A stretch of 64,000 bases of DNA. Origin: DASUBN01 sp036500225. Lineage in GTDB: Bacteria; Pseudomonadota; Gammaproteobacteria; Natronospirales; REEB76. The translations under genes and the position numbers were made by a program. Position 1 is the first letter of the stretch. Each line of letters begins with the position of its first letter. Below, piece by piece: positions 39,938 to 47,842 of the stretch. The notes beneath the pieces are model-generated. The model saw nothing but the letters and a program-made list of their open reading frames with translations, did not search any database and was not told the origin of the DNA. The stretch is taken from contig DASYCJ010000055.1 of NCBI GenBank assembly GCA_036500225.1, forward strand, positions 18,969 to 82,968. The letters run 5' to 3'.

Positions 39938-41824
39938 ATGGGGTCAGACCGTATCCGATTCGTACTGGATTTCGACAGCACCCTGGTGCGGGTCGAGACC
40001 CTGGAAGTCATGGCCGACCTGGTGCCGGAAGCGGCCAAGATGCGCGCCAAGGTGCGCGAGCTCACCGATGCCGCCATGGGCGGGCGCATGCACTTCCAGG
40101 ATGCCCTGCGCGAACGCCTGAAACTCATCCGCATGCACCGCGACCTCTTGCCGCAGTTGGGCGCCCAGCTGCGCGAGGAAGTGACTCCCTCCTTCAAACG
40201 CAACCGCGCCTTCCTCGCCGCTCACGCTGAGGACATCTACGTGGTGAGCAGCGGTTTCCGTGAGGTGATCCTGTCGGTTGCCAAGAGCCTGGGGCTCAAA
40301 CCCGAGCAGGTGTTCGCCAATACCCTGCGCTTCGACGTAGACGGGTATATAGAGGGCTGTGACTGGCAGAACCCCCTGGCCGCGGACGGCGGCAAGGTGA
40401 AAGTGGTGCGGGACCTCAAGCTGGATGGCGAAGTGGTGATGGTGGGTGACGGCTGGAGCGACTACGAGGTCTTCGCCGCCGGTGCCGCCAAACGCTTCTA
40501 TGCCTTCACCGAGAACGTGCAACGCCCCGAGGTGATCCAATCGCGGGACGCACGCCCGGCCCCCTCCTTCGACGAAGTGCTGTACGACTGCGGCTTCAAG
40601 GGCGCCGTGTCATATCCCAAGAACCGGCTCAAGGTCCTGCTGCTGGAGAACATCCATCCGGAAGCGGTGGCCGCTTTCGAGCGCGAAGGCTATATGGTGG
40701 AATCCCTGCGCAGCAGTCCGCCGGCCCAGGAACTGGCTGAGCGGCTGCAGGACGTGTCCATACTCGGTATCCGCTCCAAGACCCAGCTGGACGAGAACAT
40801 CCTCATCAACGCGCGCCGCCTGCTGGCCGTGGGCGCCTTCTGCATCGGCACCAACCAGATCGACCTAGCCGCCTGCGACCGTCGCGGTGTAGCCGCGTTC
40901 AACGCGCCGTTCAGCAACACCCGCTCGGTGGTGGAGCTGGCCCTGGCCGAGATGATCATGCTCATGCGCGGCATCCCCGCCAAGATGCGGCTCATGGACC
41001 ACGGCAACTGGGATAAGTCTGCCGCGGGCTCCCATGAGGTGCGTGGCAAGCGCCTCGGCATCGTCGGCTACGGCAACATCGGCGTGCAGCTCTCGGTGCT
41101 GGCCGAATCAATGGGCATGCAGGTGTGCTTCTACGACGTGGCAGAGAAGCTGGCTCTCGGCACCGCCCAGCGCTGTGCCAGCCTCGATGAGCTGCTGCAG
41201 AACAGCGACGCGGTGACGGTACACGTGGATGGCCGCAAGGAGAACACCAACCTCATCGGCGCCCGCGAGTTCAACCTGATGAAGGAAGGCGCGGTATTCC
41301 TGAACCTGTCCCGCGGCCACGTGGTGGACCTGCATTCCCTGCGCAGCCATCTCAAGTCCGGCCACCTGGCGGGCGCGGCGGTGGACGTATTCCCGGAGGA
41401 ACCCCATGGCAACGGCGAGCGTTTCGAGCATCCGCTGCGCGACGCGCCGGAGGCTATCCTCACGCCCCACGTAGGCGGCAGCACCTTGGAAGCACAGCAG
41501 GACATCGGCCGCTTCGTCAGCCACCGCATCGTGGACTACATCAACACCGGCAGTACCGAGAACAGCGTGAATTTCCCCGCCATCCGCCTGCCGCCCCAGG
41601 CCCAGGCGCACCGTCTCATCCACCTGCATGAGAACGTGCCCGGCATCCTGGCGCGCATCAACCAGGCGCTGGCGACCCACGGCGCGAACATCACCGGCCA
41701 GTACCTGAAGACCCAGGAACGCCTGGGTTACGTGATCACGGACATCGAAGGCAACTATTCCGACGCGCTGCTGGATGACATACGTCGCATCCCCAATACG
41801 CTTCGGTTCCGCGTTCTCTACTAA
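39938..41824 (+). CDS. SerB-like HAD phosphatase fused to D-3-phosphoglycerate dehydrogenase (SerA)
   Basis: The protein has 628 residues in two parts. Residues 1-215 form a HAD phosphatase like phosphoserine phosphatase: nucleophile D11 and D13 in DFDSTLV, the VVSSGF motif II, Lys in GGKVKVV, and the VGDGWSDYE acidic motif. Residues about 227-628 form a SerA-type dehydrogenase: the Rossmann loop GYGNIG at 377-382, the catalytic Arg in LSRGHVVD, the Glu in FPEEP and the His in TPHVGGST. A C-terminal ACT domain (about 550-628, HENVPGILARINQALA) is the usual serine-feedback site. The two halves are steps one and three of serine synthesis from 3-phosphoglycerate. The missing middle step (SerC) is not in the window. 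Confidence 0.9.
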   Translation: MGSDRIRFVLDFDSTLVRVETLEVMADLVPEAAKMRAKVRELTDAAMGGRMHFQDALRERLKLIRMHRDLLPQLGAQLREEVTPSFKRNRAFLAAHAEDIYVVSSGFREVILSVAKSLGLKPEQVFANTLRFDVDGYIEGCDWQNPLAADGGKVKVVRDLKLDGEVVMVGDGWSDYEVFAAGAAKRFYAFTENVQRPEVIQSRDARPAPSFDEVLYDCGFKGAVSYPKNRLKVLLLENIHPEAVAAFEREGYMVESLRSSPPAQELAERLQDVSILGIRSKTQLDENILINARRLLAVGAFCIGTNQIDLAACDRRGVAAFNAPFSNTRSVVELALAEMIMLMRGIPAKMRLMDHGNWDKSAAGSHEVRGKRLGIVGYGNIGVQLSVLAESMGMQVCFYDVAEKLALGTAQRCASLDELLQNSDAVTVHVDGRKENTNLIGAREFNLMKEGAVFLNLSRGHVVDLHSLRSHLKSGHLAGAAVDVFPEEPHGNGERFEHPLRDAPEAILTPHVGGSTLEAQQDIGRFVSHRIVDYINTGSTENSVNFPAIRLPPQAQAHRLIHLHENVPGILARINQALATHGANITGQYLKTQERLGYVITDIEGNYSDALLDDIRRIPNTLRFRVLY

Positions 41825-41848
41825 AAGCTTAATAGTTGCGCACTCGCC

Positions 41849-41871
41849 ACCCTGCTTTTTGCGGGGTCTTT
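41849..41871 (+). terminator. Weak hairpin terminator after the SerB-SerA fusion gene
   Basis: ACCCTGC (41849-41855) pairs with GCGGGGT (41861-41867), including one G-U pair, around a TTTTT loop, followed by CTTTG. The T tract is short. Confidence 0.5.
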
Positions 41872-41984
41872 GGGCGACTTCGCCGCGACACGCGTTCGGT
41901 AGCGACGGGCCCTAGATGCTGTACTGATGCATGCCCGGGAGTATGCTGGGAGTCGCAGGAGGCATCGGCTCTACAGGGGGAATC

Positions 41985-42017
41985 ATGGATCTGCTGCGTC
42001 GCGCGTCGCCCCGTTGA
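41985..42017 (+). CDS. Possible 10-codon leader peptide ahead of murB
   Basis: ATG at 41985 is preceded by a strong AGGGGG ribosome site (41975-41980) and encodes MDLLRRASPR before a TGA at 42015-42017 that overlaps the murB ATG (TGATG). murB itself lacks a visible ribosome site in the preceding 15 nt. Reinitiation after the leader could therefore be how murB is translated. No regulatory codon run is evident beyond two Leu and three Arg codons. Confidence 0.45.
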   Translation: MDLLRRASPR

Positions 42018-43054
42018 TGGAAGAGAACACCGGCTCCGTCACCTGTTTCCTGCTGCGCGATGCGCCGCTGGATAACCGTAACACCTTCCGGGTACCGGCC
42101 CGCGCCGCCCGCTACAGCGAGCTGCGGGAAGCCGCCGGCCTGCCCGAACTCCTGCAACGCCGCGAGCTCAAGACCATGCCCCTGCTGGTGCTCGGCGCCG
42201 GCAGCAACCTGCTCTTCACCAAGGACTTCGACGGCCTGGTATTGCGCATAGCCAACCGCGGCGTACAGATGCTGGAAGGCGGCGAGACCGCACGGGTGAG
42301 GGTCGCCGCCGGCGAGAACTGGCACGGTTTCGTATATTGGACTCTGGAGCATGGTCTCGCGGGCTTAGAGAACCTGGCGCTGATCCCCGGCACCGTGGGC
42401 GCGGCACCCATCCAGAACATCGGCGCCTACGGTGCCGAAGTCGGCGAGTTCGTGACCATGGTGGAGGCTTTCGATCGGCAGCGGGACGAGTTCGTACAGC
42501 TTGATAACGCCGCCTGCGCCTTCGCTTACCGCGACTCAGTGTTCAAACGTGAGCCGGCGCGCTTCATCGTTACCGCCGTGGACTTCGCCCTGCCGCGCCG
42601 CCATCAGCTCAAGCTCGATTACGCCGGTGTGCGGGAAGAACTCGCGGCCATGGGCGTGAAGCAGCCGCAGCCTCTGGACGTGGCTCAGGCTGTCGAAGCT
42701 CTGCGCCGACGCAAGTTGCCGGACCCGGCCATCACCGGCAACGCTGGCAGCTTCTTCAAGAATCCGCTGCTGGAAGCGGAGCGCGCCAAGGCGCTTTTGG
42801 CCGCCCATCCCAAACTCCCGAACTGGCCCACGGCCAACGACCGGGTGAAGGTCTCTGCTGCGTGGCTCATCGAGACCTGCGGCTTCAAGGGCGTGCGCGA
42901 TGGCGATGCGGCGGTCTCCGACAAACACTCATTGGTGCTCATCAACTGCGGCCATGCCACCGGCGCACAGATATGGGGCCTGGCCACCCGCATCCGTGAC
43001 GCGGTCAACAGCCGCTTCGGCATCGCCCTCGAACCCGAACCGATCATCCTGTGA
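42017..43054 (+). CDS. murB: UDP-N-acetylenolpyruvoylglucosamine reductase
   Basis: This 345-residue flavoenzyme of peptidoglycan precursor synthesis reduces UDP-GlcNAc-enolpyruvate to UDP-MurNAc with NADPH. It belongs to the E. coli-length type. FAD-binding motifs LVLGAGSNLLF and GLENLALIPGTVGAAPIQNIGAYG are clear, as are the catalytic Ser in GNAGSFFKNP and the final catalytic Glu region. FAYRDSVFK is the type I tyrosine loop. I start at the ATG at 42017 because MEENTGSVTCFLLRDAPLDNRNTFRV fits the family; the longer frame to 41927 is not family-like. The stop overlaps the next gene by 4 nt. Confidence 0.95.
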   Translation: MEENTGSVTCFLLRDAPLDNRNTFRVPARAARYSELREAAGLPELLQRRELKTMPLLVLGAGSNLLFTKDFDGLVLRIANRGVQMLEGGETARVRVAAGENWHGFVYWTLEHGLAGLENLALIPGTVGAAPIQNIGAYGAEVGEFVTMVEAFDRQRDEFVQLDNAACAFAYRDSVFKREPARFIVTAVDFALPRRHQLKLDYAGVREELAAMGVKQPQPLDVAQAVEALRRRKLPDPAITGNAGSFFKNPLLEAERAKALLAAHPKLPNWPTANDRVKVSAAWLIETCGFKGVRDGDAAVSDKHSLVLINCGHATGAQIWGLATRIRDAVNSRFGIALEPEPIIL

Positions 43055-43599
43055 GCATCCCGACCCGTTTCGAAGTGGAGAGCCCGCGACTCTTCATCCG
43101 TCCCTGGCGTCCCGAAGATCGCCCGGTGTTCATGCAGAGGTTCGTCAACGACCCGGACATGATGCTGTACATCAACGACAGCCGGCCCTGGGAAGAAGCC
43201 AAGGTGGATGCGTACTTCGATCGTCAGCGCAAGTTCCTCGGGGCCTGCGGCTGCTGCGTGGGAGCCGTGGTGCTGAAGGAAGGCCAGATGGTGGTCGGCG
43301 GTGCCGGCATCCAGCCTCAGGACCTGTCCGGCGATTTCGAGTTCGCTTGGTCCATCTGGAAAGAGCATTGGGGTCGGGGCCTGGCCACGGAGGCCGCGGC
43401 CGCACTCAAGGACTACGCATTCCGTGCTATGCGTCTGCAACGCATCGTGGCCATCGCCGATGTGCCTAACCTCGCCTCCATCCGCATCATGCAGAAAATC
43501 GGCATGCGCCATGACGGCGTGATGAACGCCCATGACCTGGCGGAGCGGTACCCCGATGTGCAAGTGGTGCGTTACATACTGGACAACCCCCTGGTCTGA
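43051..43599 (+). CDS. GNAT acetyltransferase (RimJ/RimL type), copy 1
   Basis: The protein has 182 residues and starts at a GTG that overlaps the murB stop (GTGA), so it is translationally coupled. The fold is of the RimJ/RimL group: ESPRLFIRPWRPEDRPVFMQRFVND, then WSIWKEHWGRGLATEAAAAL (acetyl-CoA pyrophosphate loop, a G-R-G-L-A variant), and RIVAIADVPNLASIRIMQKIGMRHDG. It would acetylate an amino group; the substrate is unknown. It is paralogous to the next gene. Confidence 0.88.
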   Translation: MSIPTRFEVESPRLFIRPWRPEDRPVFMQRFVNDPDMMLYINDSRPWEEAKVDAYFDRQRKFLGACGCCVGAVVLKEGQMVVGGAGIQPQDLSGDFEFAWSIWKEHWGRGLATEAAAALKDYAFRAMRLQRIVAIADVPNLASIRIMQKIGMRHDGVMNAHDLAERYPDVQVVRYILDNPLV

Positions 43600-43608
43600 A
43601 GCGAATCT

Positions 43609-44154
43609 ATGCCTCTGCATACCGCGCCGTTCCGGCTCGACACCTCCCGGCTCCTGATCCGCCCCTGGCAAGCCGAGGACCGGGTGGCCTTCAGCCGCTT
43701 CGTCGGCGATACGGAGATGATGCGCTACATCAGCCCGGGCACCCTCTGGGACGATGCGCGCATAAATGCCACCCTGGATCGCCAGGCACGTCAAGTGGCA
43801 GAACACGACTGCTGCTTCGCGGCGGCGACGCTGAAGGAGACCGGTGCGGTGATTGGCGTCGGCGGCATCCAGCCCCTGGGCGAGACCGGTGAATACGAGA
43901 TTGGCTGGTGGATATGGAAGGAATACTGGAATCGCGGCCTCGCCAGCGAGATCGCCGGAGCCGCTAAACGGCACGCTTTCGAGAGTATGAGGCTGCCACG
44001 GGTGGTGGCCATCGTCCACCCCGATAACACAGCTTCCATCCGTGTCATGCAGAAGATCGGCATGCGATACGAAGGGCTGCGCAATGCCCGCCAACTCGCG
44101 GCACGACTCCAGGATATCGATGTGGCTTACTATAGCCTGGATAACCCAGGCTGA
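43609..44154 (+). CDS. GNAT acetyltransferase (RimJ/RimL type), copy 2
   Basis: The protein has 181 residues and begins 9 nt after its paralogue. It shares the TSRLLIRPWQAEDRVAFSRFVGD start, the IGWWIWKEYWNRGLASEIAGAA acetyl-CoA loop, and VVAIVHPDNTASIRVMQKIGMRYEG. The tandem arrangement and collinear motifs indicate a local duplication followed by considerable divergence. The substrate is unknown. It is probably co-transcribed with murB. Confidence 0.88.
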   Translation: MPLHTAPFRLDTSRLLIRPWQAEDRVAFSRFVGDTEMMRYISPGTLWDDARINATLDRQARQVAEHDCCFAAATLKETGAVIGVGGIQPLGETGEYEIGWWIWKEYWNRGLASEIAGAAKRHAFESMRLPRVVAIVHPDNTASIRVMQKIGMRYEGLRNARQLAARLQDIDVAYYSLDNPG

Positions 44155-44238
44155 CGGACTCGGTCCATCACGGTCTGTTACACAAGGATACGGTGTGGCT
44201 TGCTAAACTCAGCCCTCTTCCCCAAGAAGTCGAACCCC

Positions 44239-45039
44239 ATGCGCCATGTTCTTGCCTATGCCTTGCTCGTCTGTGCGGTCGCTGGCCTTCCTCGCCATGC
44301 CTGGGCCGCCGATGAGGATCCCCAGGAGCAGCTCGCTAAAGCGGCGGCCACCGATACCGGCTCCGGTTGGATCTTCGGTGCCGGCGTGGCGGTGACCAAT
44401 CCCGGTTATGTGGGTTACTCGCGCCAGATCACGCCCCTGCCTCTCATCTTCTATCACTACGGACGCTGGTTCTTCGCGGGCTTCAGCGGCGGTTACCTGC
44501 TCTCTAACGGCACGCATTACCGCCTGGCGCTGGTGGTGCAGCCGACCCTGAACCGCCTGAACTCCGACGATTCACCGGAACTGGCTGGCATCCAAAGCCG
44601 TCAGTGGTCCCTGGCCGGCGGCGCCAACCTGGAGACCTTCGGTGACTGGGGGCACCTCAACATTGGTGTGTTCCACGATCTCTTGGGCCGCAACGACGGC
44701 ACCAGCGCGAACCTGGGATACCGTTTCCCATTCCATCTGGGTGACTGGACCTTGAGCCCTGGCATCGGTCTGCGTTGGGAAGATTCGAACCTGACGAACT
44801 ACTACTACGGTGTCAGCCCGGCGGAATCCCGGCCCGGTCGCCCGGCCTATTCACCGGGCAGCGACACCAGTCCCTACGTGAGTTTCGGCGTGTCCACGGC
44901 CATCAGCGAACACTGGCAGTTCCGCGGTGACATCAGCTACCAGCGGTTTGGCGGCGCCATCCATGACAGCCCCATCGTGGACCGTTCCGGCAGCCCGACC
45001 ATCTTCATCGGCTTCATCTACAACCCGCGCGACAAATGA
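44239..45039 (+). CDS. MipA/OmpV family outer-membrane protein
   Basis: The protein has 266 residues from the ATG at 44239, which opens a signal peptide (MRHVLAYALLVCAVAGLPRHAWA). An in-frame TTG at 44200 is rejected. Mature-sequence features of the MipA/OmpV family are GWIFGAGVAVTNPGYVGYSRQITPLPLIFYHYGRWFFAGFSGGYLL near the start, alternating aromatic beta-strands and YNPRDK with an amphipathic last strand. Members are outer-membrane barrels linked to murein-synthesising complexes or to osmotic and antibiotic stress. The ribosome site is weak. Confidence 0.85.
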   Translation: MRHVLAYALLVCAVAGLPRHAWAADEDPQEQLAKAAATDTGSGWIFGAGVAVTNPGYVGYSRQITPLPLIFYHYGRWFFAGFSGGYLLSNGTHYRLALVVQPTLNRLNSDDSPELAGIQSRQWSLAGGANLETFGDWGHLNIGVFHDLLGRNDGTSANLGYRFPFHLGDWTLSPGIGLRWEDSNLTNYYYGVSPAESRPGRPAYSPGSDTSPYVSFGVSTAISEHWQFRGDISYQRFGGAIHDSPIVDRSGSPTIFIGFIYNPRDK

Positions 45040-45045
45040 CCACAG

Positions 45046-45092
45046 AGCTTCTGCACTGATATATAGCCAAGTCGGAACGCAGCAGCTTTTTT
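45046..45092 (+). terminator. Possible terminator after the MipA/OmpV gene
   Basis: AGCT-T-CTGC (45046-45054) can pair with GCAG-C-AGCT (45079-45087), with one mismatch and a 24-nt loop, followed by TTTTT (45088-45092). The long loop lowers confidence. Confidence 0.4.
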
Positions 45093-45999
45093 AAGGTTTG
45101 GAATGCTCGGCGAAGAACCGCCATATCTCTGATGTGGCATTCAGGGCGGTGCTCGGCGGATCCAGGATGCGGCTGATGCGCTGGCCGCCGGGCCAGGAGT
45201 GGCCGCCGTCCTGGATCAGGAAGTAGCTGACTTCGCTGCCGCCCTGGCAACCACCATAGTTGGTCATGAGCACCCCCGGCTCCTGGGAATGCACGGTCAC
45301 GCCGCAGCCGTCCTGTTTCACCCAGAAATCGATCGTGTCCTGCACCGGCTTGCGATCTTCCTTCTCGATGGCTTTCTTGCCGACGCCTCCGGCCACGGGC
45401 ACGTTCTCATCCTTGGCGCCATGGATGTGGAACACCGAGATGGGCTGGGCGGGTTTGCAAGGCTGGTACTCCAATACCGCCGAGACCGGCGCGATGGCCG
45501 CGAACACGTCGCTGGCTTCGCAAGCCAGGCGATAAGCCATCATCCCGCCGTTTGAGATACCGGTGGCATAGACCCGTTTCGGATCCGCGGCGTTGTCCTT
45601 GAGCACCTGTGTCACCACCGCGCGCAGGAAACCCACGTCATCGATGTTGTTTTCCCTGGCGAAGCCGCAGCAGGTGCCAGCGTTCCAGGTGAGCAGGGAT
45701 CTGCCCAAGAGGTTCATTAACGGACGGCTCTCATCGGTGCCGTTCGGATACACCACGATGAAACCCTGTTTATCCGCCTCCGCATCGAAGCCGGTCTGTT
45801 TGGCCATGCTCTCGGCGTTGCCACCACCGCCGTGCAAAACCAGCACCACCGCCGGCGGCGTCGCTGGCGTGGGGTTCGGCAGATGCAGGAGATAGCTCCG
45901 GTCCAGGCCGCCGTACTCGATCTCAAGTTTAGGATCGCCGGCCGCCTGCGCCAGGAGCGGCGTCAGCAGCAGCAACAGGGACCAGAGGATGCGTTTCAT
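45091..45999 (-). CDS. LpqC-type esterase (poly-hydroxybutyrate depolymerase/feruloyl esterase family)
   Basis: This is a 302-residue exported alpha/beta hydrolase. I use the ATG at 45999 because GGAG lies 9 nt before it; the ATG at 46008 abuts that site. A signal peptide (KRILWSLLLLLTPLLAQA) is followed by LVLHGGGGNAESM, where the loop forms the oxyanion hole, then WNAGTCCGFARENNIDDVGF, the nucleophile in TGISNGGMM and the His in GGHSWPGG. Such enzymes cleave short polyester or aromatic esters outside the cytoplasm. It is divergent from chaA. Confidence 0.9.
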   Translation of the reverse strand: MKRILWSLLLLLTPLLAQAAGDPKLEIEYGGLDRSYLLHLPNPTPATPPAVVLVLHGGGGNAESMAKQTGFDAEADKQGFIVVYPNGTDESRPLMNLLGRSLLTWNAGTCCGFARENNIDDVGFLRAVVTQVLKDNAADPKRVYATGISNGGMMAYRLACEASDVFAAIAPVSAVLEYQPCKPAQPISVFHIHGAKDENVPVAGGVGKKAIEKEDRKPVQDTIDFWVKQDGCGVTVHSQEPGVLMTNYGGCQGGSEVSYFLIQDGGHSWPGGQRISRILDPPSTALNATSEIWRFFAEHSKP

Positions 46000-46106
46000 G
46001 CGGGCCATCTCCGCGCCGGGGATATTTAGATTAACGCAGCCAAGGCAGTGGGGGTGACAGGATGGGCTAAGCTTAGGCAGCTTAAGGGGCGGGAGATGAC
46101 AATAAG

Positions 46107-47207
46107 ATGTTTGGATTCCTGAGACGCGAGCCTTTCCTGGCTGTGAGCCTGTTGAGCGCGGCCCTGTTCATGGCCTTCGGCGGCAGCTGGCTCGCGGACC
46201 TGACGAACCCCGCCTGGTTCGGCTTCATGTTCGCCTGGCTGTTCCTGGCCATCCTCTCCTCGGCCTTCGCCGTGGTGCGACATGCGGAGGGCCTCGCGAT
46301 CCTCCTGGGTGAACCTTTGGGGACCCTGGTGCTGACCCTGTCGGTGACAGGCATCGAAGTCATGGTCATCGCCGCAGTCATGTATACGGGCCCGGAAGGT
46401 TCTACCCTGGCCCGAGACTCCATGTTCGCGGTGGTGATGATCGTACTGAACGGCATGGTCGGCCTCTCGCTCCTGCTCGGCGGCCTCAAACACCGGGAGC
46501 AGACTTATAACTTACAGGGAGCTAATGCCTTCCTCGCGGTCATCCTGCCTCTCGCGGTCTTGAGCCTGATCCTGCCCAACTTCGCCCATGCGGACCTGGG
46601 ACCGGTGTTCTCCACGCCGGAGGCCGTGTTCCTGGTCATCATGTCCATCGGCTTGTACACGGTGTTCCTGAGCATCCAGAACGTACGGCACAAGCATTAC
46701 TTCACGGCGCCTAAGGCAGAGCAGGCGGAATCAGAACACCATGGCGTGGAGGCTCGGTCGCTCCCCTATCACTTCATCCTGCTGGCTCTCTATCTCTTGC
46801 CGTTGGTGGTGCTGGCCAAGAAACTGGCTCTGCCCATCGACCACGGCATCCGGGTGTTGGGCGCGCCCACCGCCATCGGCGGCTTCCTGGTAGCGGTACT
46901 GATCCTGTCCCCGGAATCCCTGGGCGCCGGCCGCGCGGCTCTCGCCAACCAGCTGCAGCGCTCCATCAACATCCTCCTGGGCTCGGTGCTCGCCACCATC
47001 AGCCTCACGGTGCCGGCGGTGCTGCTGATCGGCTTCATGACTCATCAGGACATCGCGCTGGGCTTGAGCCCCTTGAACAGCATCCTTCTGGCGCTGACTC
47101 TGGCCTTGAGCATGGTCACATTCTCCAATGCCAAGACCACCGTCCTCCACGGTGCGGTACATCTGCTCTTGTTCCTCGCCTACCTGATGCTGATATTCGA
47201 GCGCTAG
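46107..47207 (+). CDS. chaA: Calcium(sodium)/proton antiporter ChaA
   Basis: This 366-residue integral membrane protein has about eleven hydrophobic segments and the duplicated alpha-repeat motifs of the CaCA family: GEPLGTLVLTLSVTGIEVMVIAAVM in the first half and LSPESLGAGRAALANQLQRSINILLGSVLATI in the second, each with the conserved Glu. A His/Glu-rich cytoplasmic loop lies between (about 200-220, AEQAESEHHGVEA). It exports Ca2+ or Na+/K+ in exchange for protons at alkaline pH. GGGAG lies 11 nt before the ATG. Confidence 0.93.
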   Translation: MFGFLRREPFLAVSLLSAALFMAFGGSWLADLTNPAWFGFMFAWLFLAILSSAFAVVRHAEGLAILLGEPLGTLVLTLSVTGIEVMVIAAVMYTGPEGSTLARDSMFAVVMIVLNGMVGLSLLLGGLKHREQTYNLQGANAFLAVILPLAVLSLILPNFAHADLGPVFSTPEAVFLVIMSIGLYTVFLSIQNVRHKHYFTAPKAEQAESEHHGVEARSLPYHFILLALYLLPLVVLAKKLALPIDHGIRVLGAPTAIGGFLVAVLILSPESLGAGRAALANQLQRSINILLGSVLATISLTVPAVLLIGFMTHQDIALGLSPLNSILLALTLALSMVTFSNAKTTVLHGAVHLLLFLAYLMLIFER

Positions 47208-47224
47208 GCCGCGGTTCCAGGGAC

Positions 47225-47252
47225 TTGCGTTTGCGTCTTTCTCATGTATACA
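47225..47252 (+). promoter_or_regulatory. Candidate promoter of the TetR gene, spaced for a leaderless start
   Basis: TTGCGT (47225-47230) and TATACA (47247-47252) are 16 nt apart. The predicted start, 6-9 nt after the -10 element, falls at 47259-47261, on or just before the A of the ATG at 47261. Confidence 0.45.
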
Positions 47253-47262
47253 CTGTATACAT
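47244..47262. promoter_or_regulatory. Perfect palindromic operator overlapping the TetR start codon
   Basis: ATGTATAC (47244-47251) and GTATACAT (47255-47262) are perfect inverted repeats with a 3-nt spacer ACT. The right arm includes the first two bases of the start codon, and the left arm covers the candidate -10 element. This is a typical layout for TetR autorepression. Confidence 0.7.
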
Positions 47263-47842
47263 GGCTACTGCCACTACTGCCCAGAGGATCCACGCCGCCG
47301 CCCGCAAACTCCTGGACAAGGAGGGGATGGAGGCGGTGACCATGCGCCGAGTGGCGGAGAAAGTGGGTATCACGCCCATGGCCATCTACCGGCATTATCC
47401 GGATCGGGCGGCGCTACTGAACTCACTGGCGGATGAAGGCTTCCGGGAACTGACGGCATGGCTGGCGGAACAACGTTTGACGGGCGACGTGGAACAACGT
47501 CTCTACAAGATGGGCGACCTCTATCTCGATCATGCGCTGGCACACCCCAAGCTCTTCGAACTCATGTTCCTGAAGCCTCGCGAGGGCGCACGCCAATACC
47601 CGCGCGACTTCAAGGCCGGCAAGTCGCCCACCGGCAACCTCATGGCTGAGACCTTGCGACTGGCCATGGACAGCGGTCATTTCAAGGAAGACGACATCTG
47701 GGAGATCACCTTCGAGATGGGCGCCCTCTCCCATGGCCTCATCATGCTTTACTTAGGCGGCCGCCTCTCTACCTCGGTGGCTGATTTTCGCGCCCTGTAC
47801 CGGCGTTCTTTCCGGAGATACATCCATGGCATCCGCAATTGA
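47261..47842 (+). CDS. TetR-family transcriptional regulator
   Basis: The protein has 193 residues from the ATG at 47261. The N-terminal HTH (RIHAAARKLLDKEGMEAVTMRRVAEKVGITPMAIYRHYPDRAALLNSLADEGF) is typical of TetR proteins, and a helical ligand domain follows. No ribosome site is possible upstream, because the start codon sits in a palindrome and just after a predicted promoter. An upstream TTG at 47225 is the only in-frame alternative. It overlaps the acyltransferase-like gene by 17 nt, which is likely its main target together with itself. Confidence 0.93.
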   Translation: MATATTAQRIHAAARKLLDKEGMEAVTMRRVAEKVGITPMAIYRHYPDRAALLNSLADEGFRELTAWLAEQRLTGDVEQRLYKMGDLYLDHALAHPKLFELMFLKPREGARQYPRDFKAGKSPTGNLMAETLRLAMDSGHFKEDDIWEITFEMGALSHGLIMLYLGGRLSTSVADFRALYRRSFRRYIHGIRN

